Positions 25,910 to 33,071 of a stretch of DNA of 42,832 bases are shown here, one piece after another. Both the position numbers and the translations under genes were made by a program. Within the stretch, counting starts at the first letter, position 1. Each line of letters opens with the position of its first letter. The notes beneath the pieces were generated by a model. The model did not search any database. It was not told the DNA's origin and saw nothing but the letters and a program-made list of their open reading frames with translations. The stretch is from Candidatus Gemmiger stercorigallinarum (lineage in GTDB: Bacteria > Bacillota > Clostridia > Oscillospirales > Ruminococcaceae). The stretch spans positions 1-42,832 of the forward strand of contig DWWX01000008.1 in the NCBI GenBank assembly GCA_019119495.1. Direction: 5' to 3'.

Positions 25910-26130
25910 GCCGCCGCGTCAGGGGGCGGCTGAATAGAAAATAGCATTCGGTTGCAGCCACCGGTCAAGGCGGGTCCCGGCTTAGCTGCACAGAATTCTG
26001 GGGATTTTTTGTGAAAATTCCACACGGGCAGTCCGCACGGCCGGTTTATTTGGCGGCGGGCAGCCAGCGAAAGGAAAAAAGGAGTAAACCGTTGAAGATG
26101 GCAAATTTGAAACGGCGCAAGCGCGTCGCC

Positions 26131-26339
26131 CGTCGATGCTGACCAACTCATAGCTGCGGCTGCCGAGGCCGATGGCCTCGGCGTGTTCGAGGGTGTGCAG
26201 GCCGCTCCGGCTCTCGATGCGCTCAAAGCGAACCGCCCCACATGCTGCCACCGGTGCCGCCGGAACGGATGTGGGACTTCCCCTCCGACGAGGCAATGCC
26301 GATGGAGATATTCTTGATGGCCCTGCCGTACCCGGCCAT
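26131..26339 (-). pseudogene. DUF362 protein remnant
   Basis: Two pieces of a DUF362 domain protein are joined out of frame. From 26339 the frame reads MAGYGRAIKNISIGIASSEG, then K-S-H-I-R-S-G-G-T, a central part of DUF362 proteins. After about 26225 a different frame reads RFERIESRSGLHTLEHAEAI followed by GLGSRSYELVSID, the characteristic C-terminus. The N-terminal part and more than 100 middle residues are missing. The first piece starts at an ATG overlapping the flavodoxin stop (TAATG), so the intact ancestor was probably the last gene of the redox cluster. Nothing else is supported in 25910-26130. Confidence 0.7.
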
Positions 26340-26875
26340 TATACAGAGATGGCGGACAGCCCCCCGCAGGCCGTCAGCCAGGCGTCCAGTTTGGCGGCAA
26401 GGTCATCCTCATCCGGGCGGGCCGCAAAGACCGGGGCCACCTGCGCCTTCGGGCAAAGGCTGCGCACCGCACCGGCAATATTGCCCGGCTCCCCGCCGCA
26501 GTGGCTGTAAAGCGGCAGTACAGTCTTGCCGGCCAGCCCGCCGTGCTGCCGCAGCCAGGCCGCCAGCGGCGGGGCGATGCTGCCGCACCAGTTGGGGGTA
26601 CCGACAAAAACGATGTCGTACCTGGCAGGCGATTCGCTGACCGGCAGCAGTCGCGGGTAGTGGTGGCTGTGGATCTCCCGCCGCACCTGCTCCAGCAGTT
26701 CCGGGAAGCGGGAGGGGTACGGCTGGCTTGGGTAGAGCCGGGTCAGCGTGCCGCCGGTCAGCCGCTGCAATTCCTCCGCCAGCTTGCCGGTGCTGCCGCT
26801 GTAGGTGTAATAGGCGATCAGGATGCGGGGCGGGGCGGAAGTTTCCGGGCGCGGCGTTTCGTACACGGCGCTCAC
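26339..26875 (-). CDS. Flavodoxin family protein
   Basis: A 178-residue cytoplasmic flavodoxin. The FMN phosphate loop is ILIAYYTYSGSTGKLAEEL, the isoalloxazine loops are VGTPNWCGSIAPPLAAWL and YSHCGGEPGN. Length is typical. Its start overlaps the flavin reductase stop by four bases (ATGA). It probably shuttles electrons for the neighbouring flavin reductase or membrane components; its natural partner is not known. Confidence 0.88.
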   Translation of the reverse strand: MSAVYETPRPETSAPPRILIAYYTYSGSTGKLAEELQRLTGGTLTRLYPSQPYPSRFPELLEQVRREIHSHHYPRLLPVSESPARYDIVFVGTPNWCGSIAPPLAAWLRQHGGLAGKTVLPLYSHCGGEPGNIAGAVRSLCPKAQVAPVFAARPDEDDLAAKLDAWLTACGGLSAISV

Positions 26876-27429
26876 CCTTTCTGCTCCTGCTTGCCGAAGG
26901 ACATGCAGGGGGCGATGACCTTGCCGGTGCGCAGGTACTGGTAGGTGGGCATCTCGAACAGCACCGGCTTGAGTTTGGTGTAGTCGAGTTTGCCGTCGGC
27001 GGTCAGCATCGCATCATCGGCCCAGGTGGCGGAAATTTTGCAGATAAAGCTCTCAAAGTTCGGCGTCTTATAGACGTCGTCCACCGTGCACTCCATCGAG
27101 ACGGGAGCCTTTGTGATCATCGGCACGCCGGCGTCGCTGACCACATAGTCGAACAGCTCGCTCTTATCGGTTTTTGCGCCGCTGACGCAGCCGGCGCGGT
27201 CGGCTTTCGGCAGCATGGCCTCGTCCACGATGTTGATGGAGAGGGCACCGCTTGCCCGGATTCCCTGGTTCGAGTAATGGGCCGAAGCCAGGCTGACCAT
27301 GACCCGGTCATGCCCGATGATGCCCAGATGCCCCACCAGCACCCAGTTGGGCTTGCCGTTCACCATCGTGCCGACGACGACTAGCGGGGTGGGATAGAGG
27401 GCGATGGCGTTTCCGATATTCTTTTTCAT
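26872..27429 (-). CDS. Flavin reductase family protein
   Basis: A 185-residue FMN-binding split-barrel protein. It starts MKKNIGNAIALYPTPLVVVG and includes NWVLVGHLGIIGHDRVMVSL, ANDSINIVDEAMLPKAD-like SINIVDEAMLPKADRAGCVS and the C-terminal PVLFEMPTYQYLRTGKVI. Relatives reduce free flavin or act as flavoredoxins passing electrons from ferredoxin. AAGGAGG precedes the ATG by 7 bases. Coupled to the flavodoxin downstream and separated by 53 bases from the mini-lipoprotein upstream. Confidence 0.87.
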   Translation of the reverse strand: MKKNIGNAIALYPTPLVVVGTMVNGKPNWVLVGHLGIIGHDRVMVSLASAHYSNQGIRASGALSINIVDEAMLPKADRAGCVSGAKTDKSELFDYVVSDAGVPMITKAPVSMECTVDDVYKTPNFESFICKISATWADDAMLTADGKLDYTKLKPVLFEMPTYQYLRTGKVIAPCMSFGKQEQKG

Positions 27430-27482
27430 GGGAATTCCTCCTTGAGATTTATCCTAAAGACTGTTCTTTCTATGAACGGCAC

Positions 27483-27689
27483 TCACTGCGCCGCGTTCAC
27501 ACCGTTGGCGGCCAGCCAATCGGCCACATCCTGCGGCATACTGTCGCCGCCGGAATAGTTGATCGCCAGCCCTTCGCCCAGCGTTGCATCGGGTACCAGC
27601 TTGGCAATAGCGGAAGAGGACGATGCCGAGCAGCCTGCCAGAGAAGCAAGAATTGCCCCAGACAGAGCCAAACTCAAAAAGCGTTGCAT
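27483..27689 (-). pseudogene. Mini-lipoprotein: internal-deletion remnant of a secreted flavodoxin
   Basis: A 68-codon frame with a complete lipoprotein signal (MQRFLSLALSGAILASLAGC) joined directly to LVPDATLGEGLAINYSGGDS and DVADWLAANGV. The second part matches the C-terminus of secreted flavodoxin lipoproteins, compare APGATILEGLHVSGSS and EVAEWIAELGL in the intact copy at 29376. The whole FMN-binding core is missing, yet GGAGTG ribosome binding site, start and stop are intact, so a short lipoprotein may still be made. It is called a pseudogene because the flavodoxin fold cannot form. Confidence 0.65.
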
Positions 27690-27711
27690 GAAATCACTCC
27701 AGTTATTTCTG

Positions 27712-28629
27712 TTAAACGATCAGGTTGACGACCAGCCCGGTGACAAGCGAAAAGGCCATCACAAAGCCGATATAGGTGGCAAAATGCTTGACGCCCAGCA
27801 CGATCTTGAGCGCGCCGAGGTTGGTAATCTTGGTGGCCGGGCCGGTGATCATGAAGGCTGTGGCCGCGCCCATGCTCATACCGTCGGCGAGCCAGGCCTG
27901 CAAAAGCGGAATGGTGCCCCCGCCGCAGGCATAGAGCGGCACACCGATGGTGGCGGCCATCAGCACGCCAAAGCCCTCGTTCTCGCCAAAAAGAGTGGCG
28001 AAGCCATCCGCCGGAACATACCGCTTGAACGCAGCCGAGAGCAGCACGCCCAAGAGAAACATCGGCGCGGTGGCGCGGATGTTGCGGCCGAGGTTTTTGG
28101 CAAATCGTAAAAACAGGTTCGGGTCGGTGTCGCGGCTGGCGCGTTCCGAGAAACCGGTGAAATTGAAATAACCGTGTCCATCCCGTCGGCAGAAAACCCG
28201 CATAGCCAGCCCGGCCGCGCCCCCGCAGAGAAAGCAGGAGACCAGCCGGATCAGTAGCGCCGGTACCCCCAGCGCCGCGCTGTAAATCAGCAGCTGCGGG
28301 TTTAACAAAATGCTGCTCATCATAAAGGCGGCCAGCAGGTCATCCCGCATCCCTTTTTGGGAGAAGGAGGCCGCGATCGGGATGGTGCCGTACATACACA
28401 GCGGCGAGGCGATGCCCAGCGCGCTAGCAGCCAGTACCGCCCCCACGCCGCCGCACCCGCGGCCCAGCGCCCCCACAGCCGCGTGGATGCGGCTTTTTCC
28501 GAATACCGAGATGGCCGATCCCAGCATCATGCCCAGCACCCACCAGCCGAAGATCTGCTCCAACTGGACGCTGAAATAGTACCAGAGGTAGATGAATTCC
28601 CGGCGCAGGACGGTCAAAATTTCGGGCAT
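27712..28629 (-). CDS. Predicted permease, ArsP_1/DUF318 type
   Basis: A 305-residue membrane protein with about eight helices. Signature segments are ASALGIASPLCMYGTIPIA, MSSILLNPQLLIYSAALG and GVPLYACGGGTIPLLQAWL, fitting the predicted permease family that includes the organoarsenical exporter ArsP. The conserved Cys in SPLCMYGT and YACGGG may bind metal or metalloid. Substrate unknown. I chose the ATG at 28629; a GTG start 13 codons earlier is possible and overlaps the upstream gene. It follows the DUF4405 gene by five bases. Confidence 0.82.
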   Translation of the reverse strand: MPEILTVLRREFIYLWYYFSVQLEQIFGWWVLGMMLGSAISVFGKSRIHAAVGALGRGCGGVGAVLAASALGIASPLCMYGTIPIAASFSQKGMRDDLLAAFMMSSILLNPQLLIYSAALGVPALLIRLVSCFLCGGAAGLAMRVFCRRDGHGYFNFTGFSERASRDTDPNLFLRFAKNLGRNIRATAPMFLLGVLLSAAFKRYVPADGFATLFGENEGFGVLMAATIGVPLYACGGGTIPLLQAWLADGMSMGAATAFMITGPATKITNLGALKIVLGVKHFATYIGFVMAFSLVTGLVVNLIV

Positions 28630-28633
28630 CGGG

Positions 28634-29327
28634 TCACCGGCTTTCGTTTGACTTTTTTGAAGTGGCACGGCGCAGGAGGCTGCCCAGCCAGTGGGCCAGG
28701 AAGATGCAAGTTCCCATCATGGCCAGATAGTCGAGGTAGAATAGCGGGATCGGTTCGCTGTAATCAAAAAAGACAAAGTGGGTCTGCACAAACAGATAGG
28801 TGGGCAGGCCGCGGCGGACAAAGGCCACAAGGCCATAGACCGCGACAGCAGCGCCCAACACGTTGCCGGCAATGCGCCGTGTTTTGCCTGCAGGCTTGCC
28901 GCCGGCGGCGCGGCGCGCCATGCCGAGGATCATGTTCCAGTGCAGCCCCAGGTGCAGCGACATGAGCACAAAACCCCAGTAGGCCGACGCCATGTGCAGC
29001 AGCCGTGCGAAGGACATCCCGCCCGAGATCGGCAGAAACGCGAACACATGATTGGATAACATAACGCCGCTGACCATCAGCCCCAGCATCGCCGGCAGCA
29101 CCAGCAGATCGATGACCAGCTGAAACACCCGGGCGGGGGTGTATCGCCCTTTGCCCAGGCTGCGCCACCAGCCGGCGTTGAGGATGTGGGGCGATGAACA
29201 GTGCGAACATCCCCGTGCCCGCCCATTCGTGGGCGACATCGCCCCACCAGGGGTAGCCCATCAAAAACAACAGGGCCAGCGTCATGGCCACGTCCAGGAC
29301 GATTTTCAGTTTGGCTTTGGCGTTCAT
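28634..29327 (-). pseudogene. DUF4405 membrane protein, frameshifted
   Basis: The N-terminus ([20 protein letters not shown], from the ATG at 29327 with AAGGAG) and the C-terminal part ([20 protein letters not shown] to the stop at 28634) lie in different frames. The switch falls near 29185-29193, where FALFIA should run into a H-H-I-L-N motif. About two bases are missing, or one is extra. The family is a four-helix membrane protein with His residues in helices ([20 protein letters not shown]), reminiscent of cytochrome b-type heme proteins. It would be the membrane link between extracellular flavodoxin and cytoplasm. A sequencing error is possible but the rest of the operon is also damaged. 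Confidence 0.75.
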
Positions 29328-29375
29328 TGCGTACTCCTTGATCGAAACGGGGGTTGAAGGCGGGGCAAAGGGCGT

Positions 29376-30086
29376 TTACAGCCCCAGCTCCGCGATCCAT
29401 TCGGCCACTTCCTCGCCGGAATCGGCGGCACTGCTGCCCGAGACGTGCAGACCTTCGAGGATCGTCGCGCCGGGGGCGGAATCGGGCAGGCGGTCGAGGC
29501 TGCGGCCGAACCCGCTGCCGCCGGAGGTGCAGAACGGCACCAGCGTTTTTCCCGTCCAATCGTAACTTTCGAGGAAAGAGTAGATGACCATCGGCGCGTC
29601 GCTCCACCAGTCGGGGTAGCCGACGAACACCACGTCGTAGCTGTCCCAGTTCTCGACCGAGGCGGCCAGCGCAGGGCGGGCGTCCTCGGCCTGCTCCTGC
29701 TGGGCCACGTCCAGCAGGGCGTCGTAATCGTCGGTGTAGGGGGTGGCAGGGGCAATTTCAAACAGTGTGCCGCCGGTCTGTTCGGCGATGAGATTTGCCA
29801 TCGCCTCGGTGTTGCCCGACCAGGAGAAGTAAGCGACGAGGGTGTTGGAATCCCCGGTGGTCTCGGTGGCCGCGTTGGTCTCTTCGGATCTGTCGGCGGC
29901 CGGGGCTTCGGCGGCTTCGCTGTCCGCCCCATCAGCCTCGGATTCAGCGGGCGCTTCGGTCGGGGCCTCGGTGGCGGCCGGTGGCTCGGTGGGCGCTGTT
30001 TCGGCGGTGGAAGAAGCCGCACCGCCGCAGGCGGAAAGGCTCAGGGCCATAGCGGCAGTCAAAAGCAGGCTGATTCTCTTTTTCAT
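29376..30086 (-). CDS. Secreted flavodoxin-like lipoprotein
   Basis: A 236-residue lipoprotein from the ATG at 30086; a GTG three codons earlier is possible, and the AAAGGA site is too close to the GTG and rather far from the ATG. Signal MKKRISLLLTAAMALSLSAC is followed by a Thr/Glu/Ala-rich linker of about 60 residues, then a flavodoxin fold: TLVAYFSWSGNTEAMANLIA (FMN loop), VGYPDWWSDAPMVIYSFLE and CTSGGSGFGRSLDRL. It should carry flavin outside the membrane. It follows the FMN reductase gene and precedes the DUF4405 gene. Confidence 0.9.
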   Translation of the reverse strand: MKKRISLLLTAAMALSLSACGGAASSTAETAPTEPPAATEAPTEAPAESEADGADSEAAEAPAADRSEETNAATETTGDSNTLVAYFSWSGNTEAMANLIAEQTGGTLFEIAPATPYTDDYDALLDVAQQEQAEDARPALAASVENWDSYDVVFVGYPDWWSDAPMVIYSFLESYDWTGKTLVPFCTSGGSGFGRSLDRLPDSAPGATILEGLHVSGSSAADSGEEVAEWIAELGL

Positions 30087-30138
30087 AGTTGTCACATTGT
30101 CCTTTCGTTTGTGGTGCGCGGTGTTATGGTGTGTGGGC

Positions 30139-30672
30139 TTACAGGCTGCGCCCCAGTTCGTAGGCTTTTTGCGGGTATGGCGACCGCCGGGTCATGCCCG
30201 GCGTGCCGCAGCCGTAGCCCAGCACCCGGCCCCGGTCGGTGAGGTTCAGGTACCGCAGCAGAGTGTTGTAGTGGTCTTCCAGCGCCTCAAAGGTCCAGTC
30301 GTCCGCGTTCCAGGCCACTGTCAGCAGGGCGGCCTGCATGTACTTATGCTGGATGCTGGAATTAAAGGCGCAGAACCGGTCGATCAGCGTCTTGAGCTGG
30401 GCCGACATCCCATAATAGTACAGCGGCGTGACAAACACCATCATGTCGGCGTCCAATATCTCGCAGCGGAACCGCTCCATGTCATCCTTCTGCACGCAGG
30501 GCCCCTCGTACCCGCAGCGCACGCAGCCGGTACAGGGGTGGAGGTTGGCGTGGGCGGCGTCGATGACGGTGCAGCTGTGCCCTGCCTCCTGCGCGCCGCG
30601 GATAAACTCGCTTGCCAGCAGATTGGACGAGCCGTTTTTGTTGGGGCTGCCCTCCAGTACGACAATCTTCAT
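30139..30672 (-). CDS. NADPH-dependent FMN reductase / iron-sulfur flavoprotein-like
   Basis: A 177-residue flavodoxin-fold reductase. FMN loop GSPNKNGSSNLLASEF, then the Cys-rich stretch PCTGCVRCGYEGPCVQKDDM typical of this clostridial family, and PLYYYGMSAQLKTLIDRF. The three to four Cys could bind a metal or Fe-S cluster. GAGGAGAG precedes the start. It is the first gene after the promoter at 30743-30771 and so leads the redox operon. Confidence 0.88.
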   Translation of the reverse strand: MKIVVLEGSPNKNGSSNLLASEFIRGAQEAGHSCTVIDAAHANLHPCTGCVRCGYEGPCVQKDDMERFRCEILDADMMVFVTPLYYYGMSAQLKTLIDRFCAFNSSIQHKYMQAALLTVAWNADDWTFEALEDHYNTLLRYLNLTDRGRVLGYGCGTPGMTRRSPYPQKAYELGRSL

Positions 30673-30742
30673 GTTCTCTCCTCCGGTTGAATTTGTTGTC
30701 TCTGTTTATTCGGATTTATCAGACACACCCTGCTTTGTCTCC

Positions 30743-30771
30743 ATTATAAAAAAGTTCCCGCCGTATGTGAA
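30743..30771 (-). promoter_or_regulatory. Promoter of the flavin/redox operon
   Basis: Minus-strand -35 TTCACA (30771-30766), 17-base spacer, perfect -10 TATAAT (30748-30743), about 70 bases before the FMN reductase start. The LysR regulator encoded upstream is the obvious candidate controller. Confidence 0.8.
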
Positions 30772-30850
30772 ATACTTATTCTTTATCGTTTGCCATACGA
30801 AAAACAGATACCCGTGCCGCACTCCTGGCTTACAGCTCGTACCGTAACAA

Positions 30851-30898
30851 AAGAAAAAATCCATGTGCGTTTCCCTATCCAGGGGCTTGCACATGGAT
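30851..30898 (-). terminator. Terminator of the lysR gene
   Basis: Perfect 10-bp stem ATCCATGTGC/GCACATGGAT (30898-30889 with 30868-30859 on the minus strand) followed by TTTTTTCTTTT. Confidence 0.85.
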
Positions 30899-30912
30899 GA
30901 TCGTGTTTGCTT

Positions 30913-31830
30913 TCAGGTTCCTGCCGGACCGTAGACTTCCGCCGGGGCGGCGTCCTCCCGCAGCACCTGCAAACTCTGAATAAACAGCGACGTTGCGGTG
31001 TTGAACACCTGGTTTTTCTTCCAGACCAGCACGCTGCGGGTGGTGCGTTCCGGCACCAGCGGCACAAACCGCAGATCGGGGCTGGCGTGCAGCGAGAGCG
31101 CGCCGTCCATGCAGACGGCTACCCCCATCCCCTGCTCCACCAGCAGCGCGATGTTGGACAGCAGGTTGTACCCCACCAGGATGTTGAGCCGGTTTTCCTC
31201 GCAGCCGATCCAGTTCAAAATCTCCCGCCGGGCGCTGGGTCGGCTGGGCAGCATCAGCGGCTGGTCGATCAGCTCCCGCACCGCGACCTGTGCGCGGCCG
31301 GCGAAGGGATGAGACCTGTGCACCAGCACGCCCCAGCGTTCCCGCACGGCCAGCCGGATAAACTCGTACCGGGTGGTATCCACCGGTTCCAGCAGCAGGC
31401 CTAAATCCAGCGCACCCTTGTCGATGCGCTCTTTCAGCAGATCCGCCATGCCGTTATACAGCTCGAACCGCACGGCCGGGTACTGCTGCGAAAACCGCCG
31501 GATAACTTTGGCCAGGTCGTGGCCTCCCAGCGCCTCGGTCGCGCCGATGGTGACGGTGCCGGCCACACTGTCCCGTTTGCCGGCAAACTCGTGCTCGGTG
31601 CGGTCGGCCAGTTCCACAATGTCCTGCGCCCGCTGGCGCAGCAGCGCGCCGTCCTCGGTCAGCTCGATGCTGCGCTTGCCGCGGATAAACAGCGTGGTGC
31701 CCAGTTCCTCCTCCAGGTCACCGATCTGGCGGGAGAGGGTGGGCTGGGTCACATGCAGGATCTCGGCAGCACGGGTGATGTTTTTTTCCTGCGCCACGGC
31801 CAGAAAATAGCGCAGCGTCCGCAGTTCCAT
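30913..31830 (-). CDS. LysR family transcriptional regulator
   Basis: A 305-residue LysR regulator. The winged helix is MELRTLRYFLAVAQEKNITR and AAEILHVTQPTLSRQIGDLE, followed by ELTEDGALLRQRAQDIVELA and an effector domain starting GTVTIGATEAL. The start at 31830 has AAAGGAGG 6 bases upstream. LysR genes next to flavodoxin and reductase genes usually control them. Here the gene is co-directional with the operon and separated by its own terminator and the operon promoter, so regulation in trans is inferred. Confidence 0.93.
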   Translation of the reverse strand: MELRTLRYFLAVAQEKNITRAAEILHVTQPTLSRQIGDLEEELGTTLFIRGKRSIELTEDGALLRQRAQDIVELADRTEHEFAGKRDSVAGTVTIGATEALGGHDLAKVIRRFSQQYPAVRFELYNGMADLLKERIDKGALDLGLLLEPVDTTRYEFIRLAVRERWGVLVHRSHPFAGRAQVAVRELIDQPLMLPSRPSARREILNWIGCEENRLNILVGYNLLSNIALLVEQGMGVAVCMDGALSLHASPDLRFVPLVPERTTRSVLVWKKNQVFNTATSLFIQSLQVLREDAAPAEVYGPAGT

Positions 31831-31880
31831 AGGGGCCTCCTTTCCGAAACAGAGCAAGCTGCTCCAAGCCTTTTAAGTCA

Positions 31881-31909
31881 AGTGTAAAGAATGCAGCCAC
31901 ACCTGTCAA
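31881..31909 (-). promoter_or_regulatory. Promoter of the lysR gene
   Basis: Minus-strand -35 TTGACA (31909-31904), 17-base spacer, -10 TACACT (31886-31881), about 50 bases before the start. Confidence 0.8.
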
Positions 31910-31950
31910 GCTGTCCCCCTCTCTGGTCGGCAGTCGGCCGCTTTTACAGA

Positions 31951-32105
31951 TAAACCGGCATTTCCCAAGTTTCTGCGCAAAAACGGGCTGCAAAAAGCAC
32001 TTTCACGATGCACGGCACAGCTGCGCCAGCCTGCTGCTCAAGCAGGGCGTGTCCATGAAGCAGATTCAGGAATGGCTGGGCCACAGTGACATCGCCACCA
32101 CCCGG
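31951..32105 (+). pseudogene. Tyrosine integrase, C-terminal remnant
   Basis: A plus-strand fragment reads FPKFLRKNGLQK in one frame and, after a one-base shift near 31994-31998, HFHDARHSCASLLLKQGVSM then KQIQEWLGHSDIATTR. These are the R-H box (H-x-x-R-H) and LGH box of phage-type tyrosine recombinases. Sequence identity to the family stops at about 32105, before the catalytic Tyr, and runs straight into the 3' end of the zeta-toxin remnant. No start or ribosome binding site is present. It is the relic of an older mobile element at this site. Confidence 0.8.
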
Positions 32106-32107
32106 AA

Positions 32108-32567
32108 GCCGTTGTCGTTGTCATAGAAGGTCGCCTCATTGCACAGCGGCAGCAGCTTGCCCAGGTCACAGAAACGCCGGGCAAACCAGCGCTCCACATC
32201 CCGGGTCGGGATGTCGTGGCCGCCGCGGGCCACCCGGTTGGCGATGCGGCGGACCGATTCCTCGGCGGTATCCAGCCCCACATAGTACAGCCGCACGGTA
32301 TAGCCCTTGTTCCGGGCCGCGCAGGCCATCTTGCGGAAGAAGCTGCCGGAGAGGGTGCTTTCCTCGGTGAAGTCGATACCCTGGGCCAGGCAGTCCTGCA
32401 GCTTGGCAACAGCCGCCTGGCCCCCGGCGTATTCATCGCCGCTGTGCTGGGCAATGATGCGATCCGGGTCCACGACCATGCCGAGCATGGCGAACACCCG
32501 GACAAAGCGCCGGACAAGCTGCCTTGCCAACGCCGTTGACGCCGCCGATCAGAGTAAAGACAGGCAT
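32108..32567 (-). pseudogene. Zeta-toxin/AAA kinase family gene, frameshifted and truncated
   Basis: The start at 32567 (AGGGAG upstream) gives MPVFTLIGGVNGVGK, a Walker A N-terminus of the zeta-toxin-like family. Immediately after the Lys the frame breaks; the continuation VDPDRIIAQHSGDEYAGGQA, then GIDFTEESTLSGSFF, YYVGLDTAEESVRRIANRVA and GGHDIPTRDVERWFARRF, is in another frame. The C-terminus is cut after FYDNDNGFRVVA where the integrase fragment begins. Family members phosphorylate small molecules or act as toxins; this copy cannot make an intact enzyme. No antitoxin gene is near. Confidence 0.8.
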
Positions 32568-32591
32568 ATCGCGTCTCCCTTCCAAGTATAC

Positions 32592-32623
32592 AAAAATCCC
32601 CCTCAAGCAGTTAAGCTGAGGGG
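32592..32623 (-). terminator. Terminator behind the tRNA-Ser fragment
   Basis: Stem TGAGGGG/CCCCTCA (32599-32605 with 32617-32623) followed on the minus strand by GATTTTTG. It lies 6 bases behind the CCA end of the tRNA fragment and is probably the native terminator of the original tRNA gene. Confidence 0.75.
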
Positions 32624-32628
32624 AAAAA

Positions 32629-32688
32629 TGGCGGAGCATCAGAGATTTGAACTCTGGCGGCGCTGTTAACGCCCTATCGCATTTCGAG
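32629..32688 (-). repeat. attachment-site remnant: 3' 60 bases of a tRNA-Ser
   Basis: On the minus strand this stretch reads from an anticodon loop CTCGAAA (anticodon CGA) through a long variable arm (GGCG...CGCC), a T-arm containing AGAGTTCAAATCTCT and an acceptor end GATGCTCCGCCA. That is the 3' half of a serine tRNA. The matching 5' half (which should begin GGAGCAT) is absent upstream; the anticodon-stem partner is wrong. This is the expected product of integration into the 3' half of a tRNA gene. Confidence 0.78.
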
Positions 32689-33071
32689 TCCCGCGAGCCA
32701 TTGGCAGATTGGTGCCCGCGGCGGTCAGAACAGGCCGGTTCGTCCCCGATTTTTCGCGGCGGTCAGCCGTATTTCGGTCGAAATGCAAAAGTATCCTCGA
32801 TGGTACGAATCGTTTTAAAGCGCCCGTTTTGCCTCGGTTTTGCACGCATTTTTGGAAAAATGCAAGATGGGATGCAAGATAAGAGGGAGCCTGCCAAGCC
32901 GCATGGAGACTGGCCTGGCGCGGATATGCCTGCAGACCGACCCCGGAAGATGCGAGATTTGAACCCGATTTTGCGTACTAATTTACGAAAATATTCCGTT
33001 TTGTATAATTCACAGCTGTTCTCCGGCGATGGAAGTTTCACAATACCCATGCCAAAAAGGAGAACACGATC
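32689..33071. other. Island edge, non-coding
   Basis: No gene is supported. The stretch carries a second T-arm-like sequence (32944-32967) and the promoter at 32982-33009. Confidence 0.55.
32982..33009 (+). promoter_or_regulatory. Promoter of the tandem-HTH gene
   Basis: -35 TTTACG (32982-32987), 16-base spacer, perfect -10 TATAAT (33004-33009). Confidence 0.65.

Noticed and set aside
32629-32688. A complete tRNA-Ser gene
   Set aside because: The 5' acceptor, D-arm and anticodon-stem partner are missing upstream, so only the 3' half is present.
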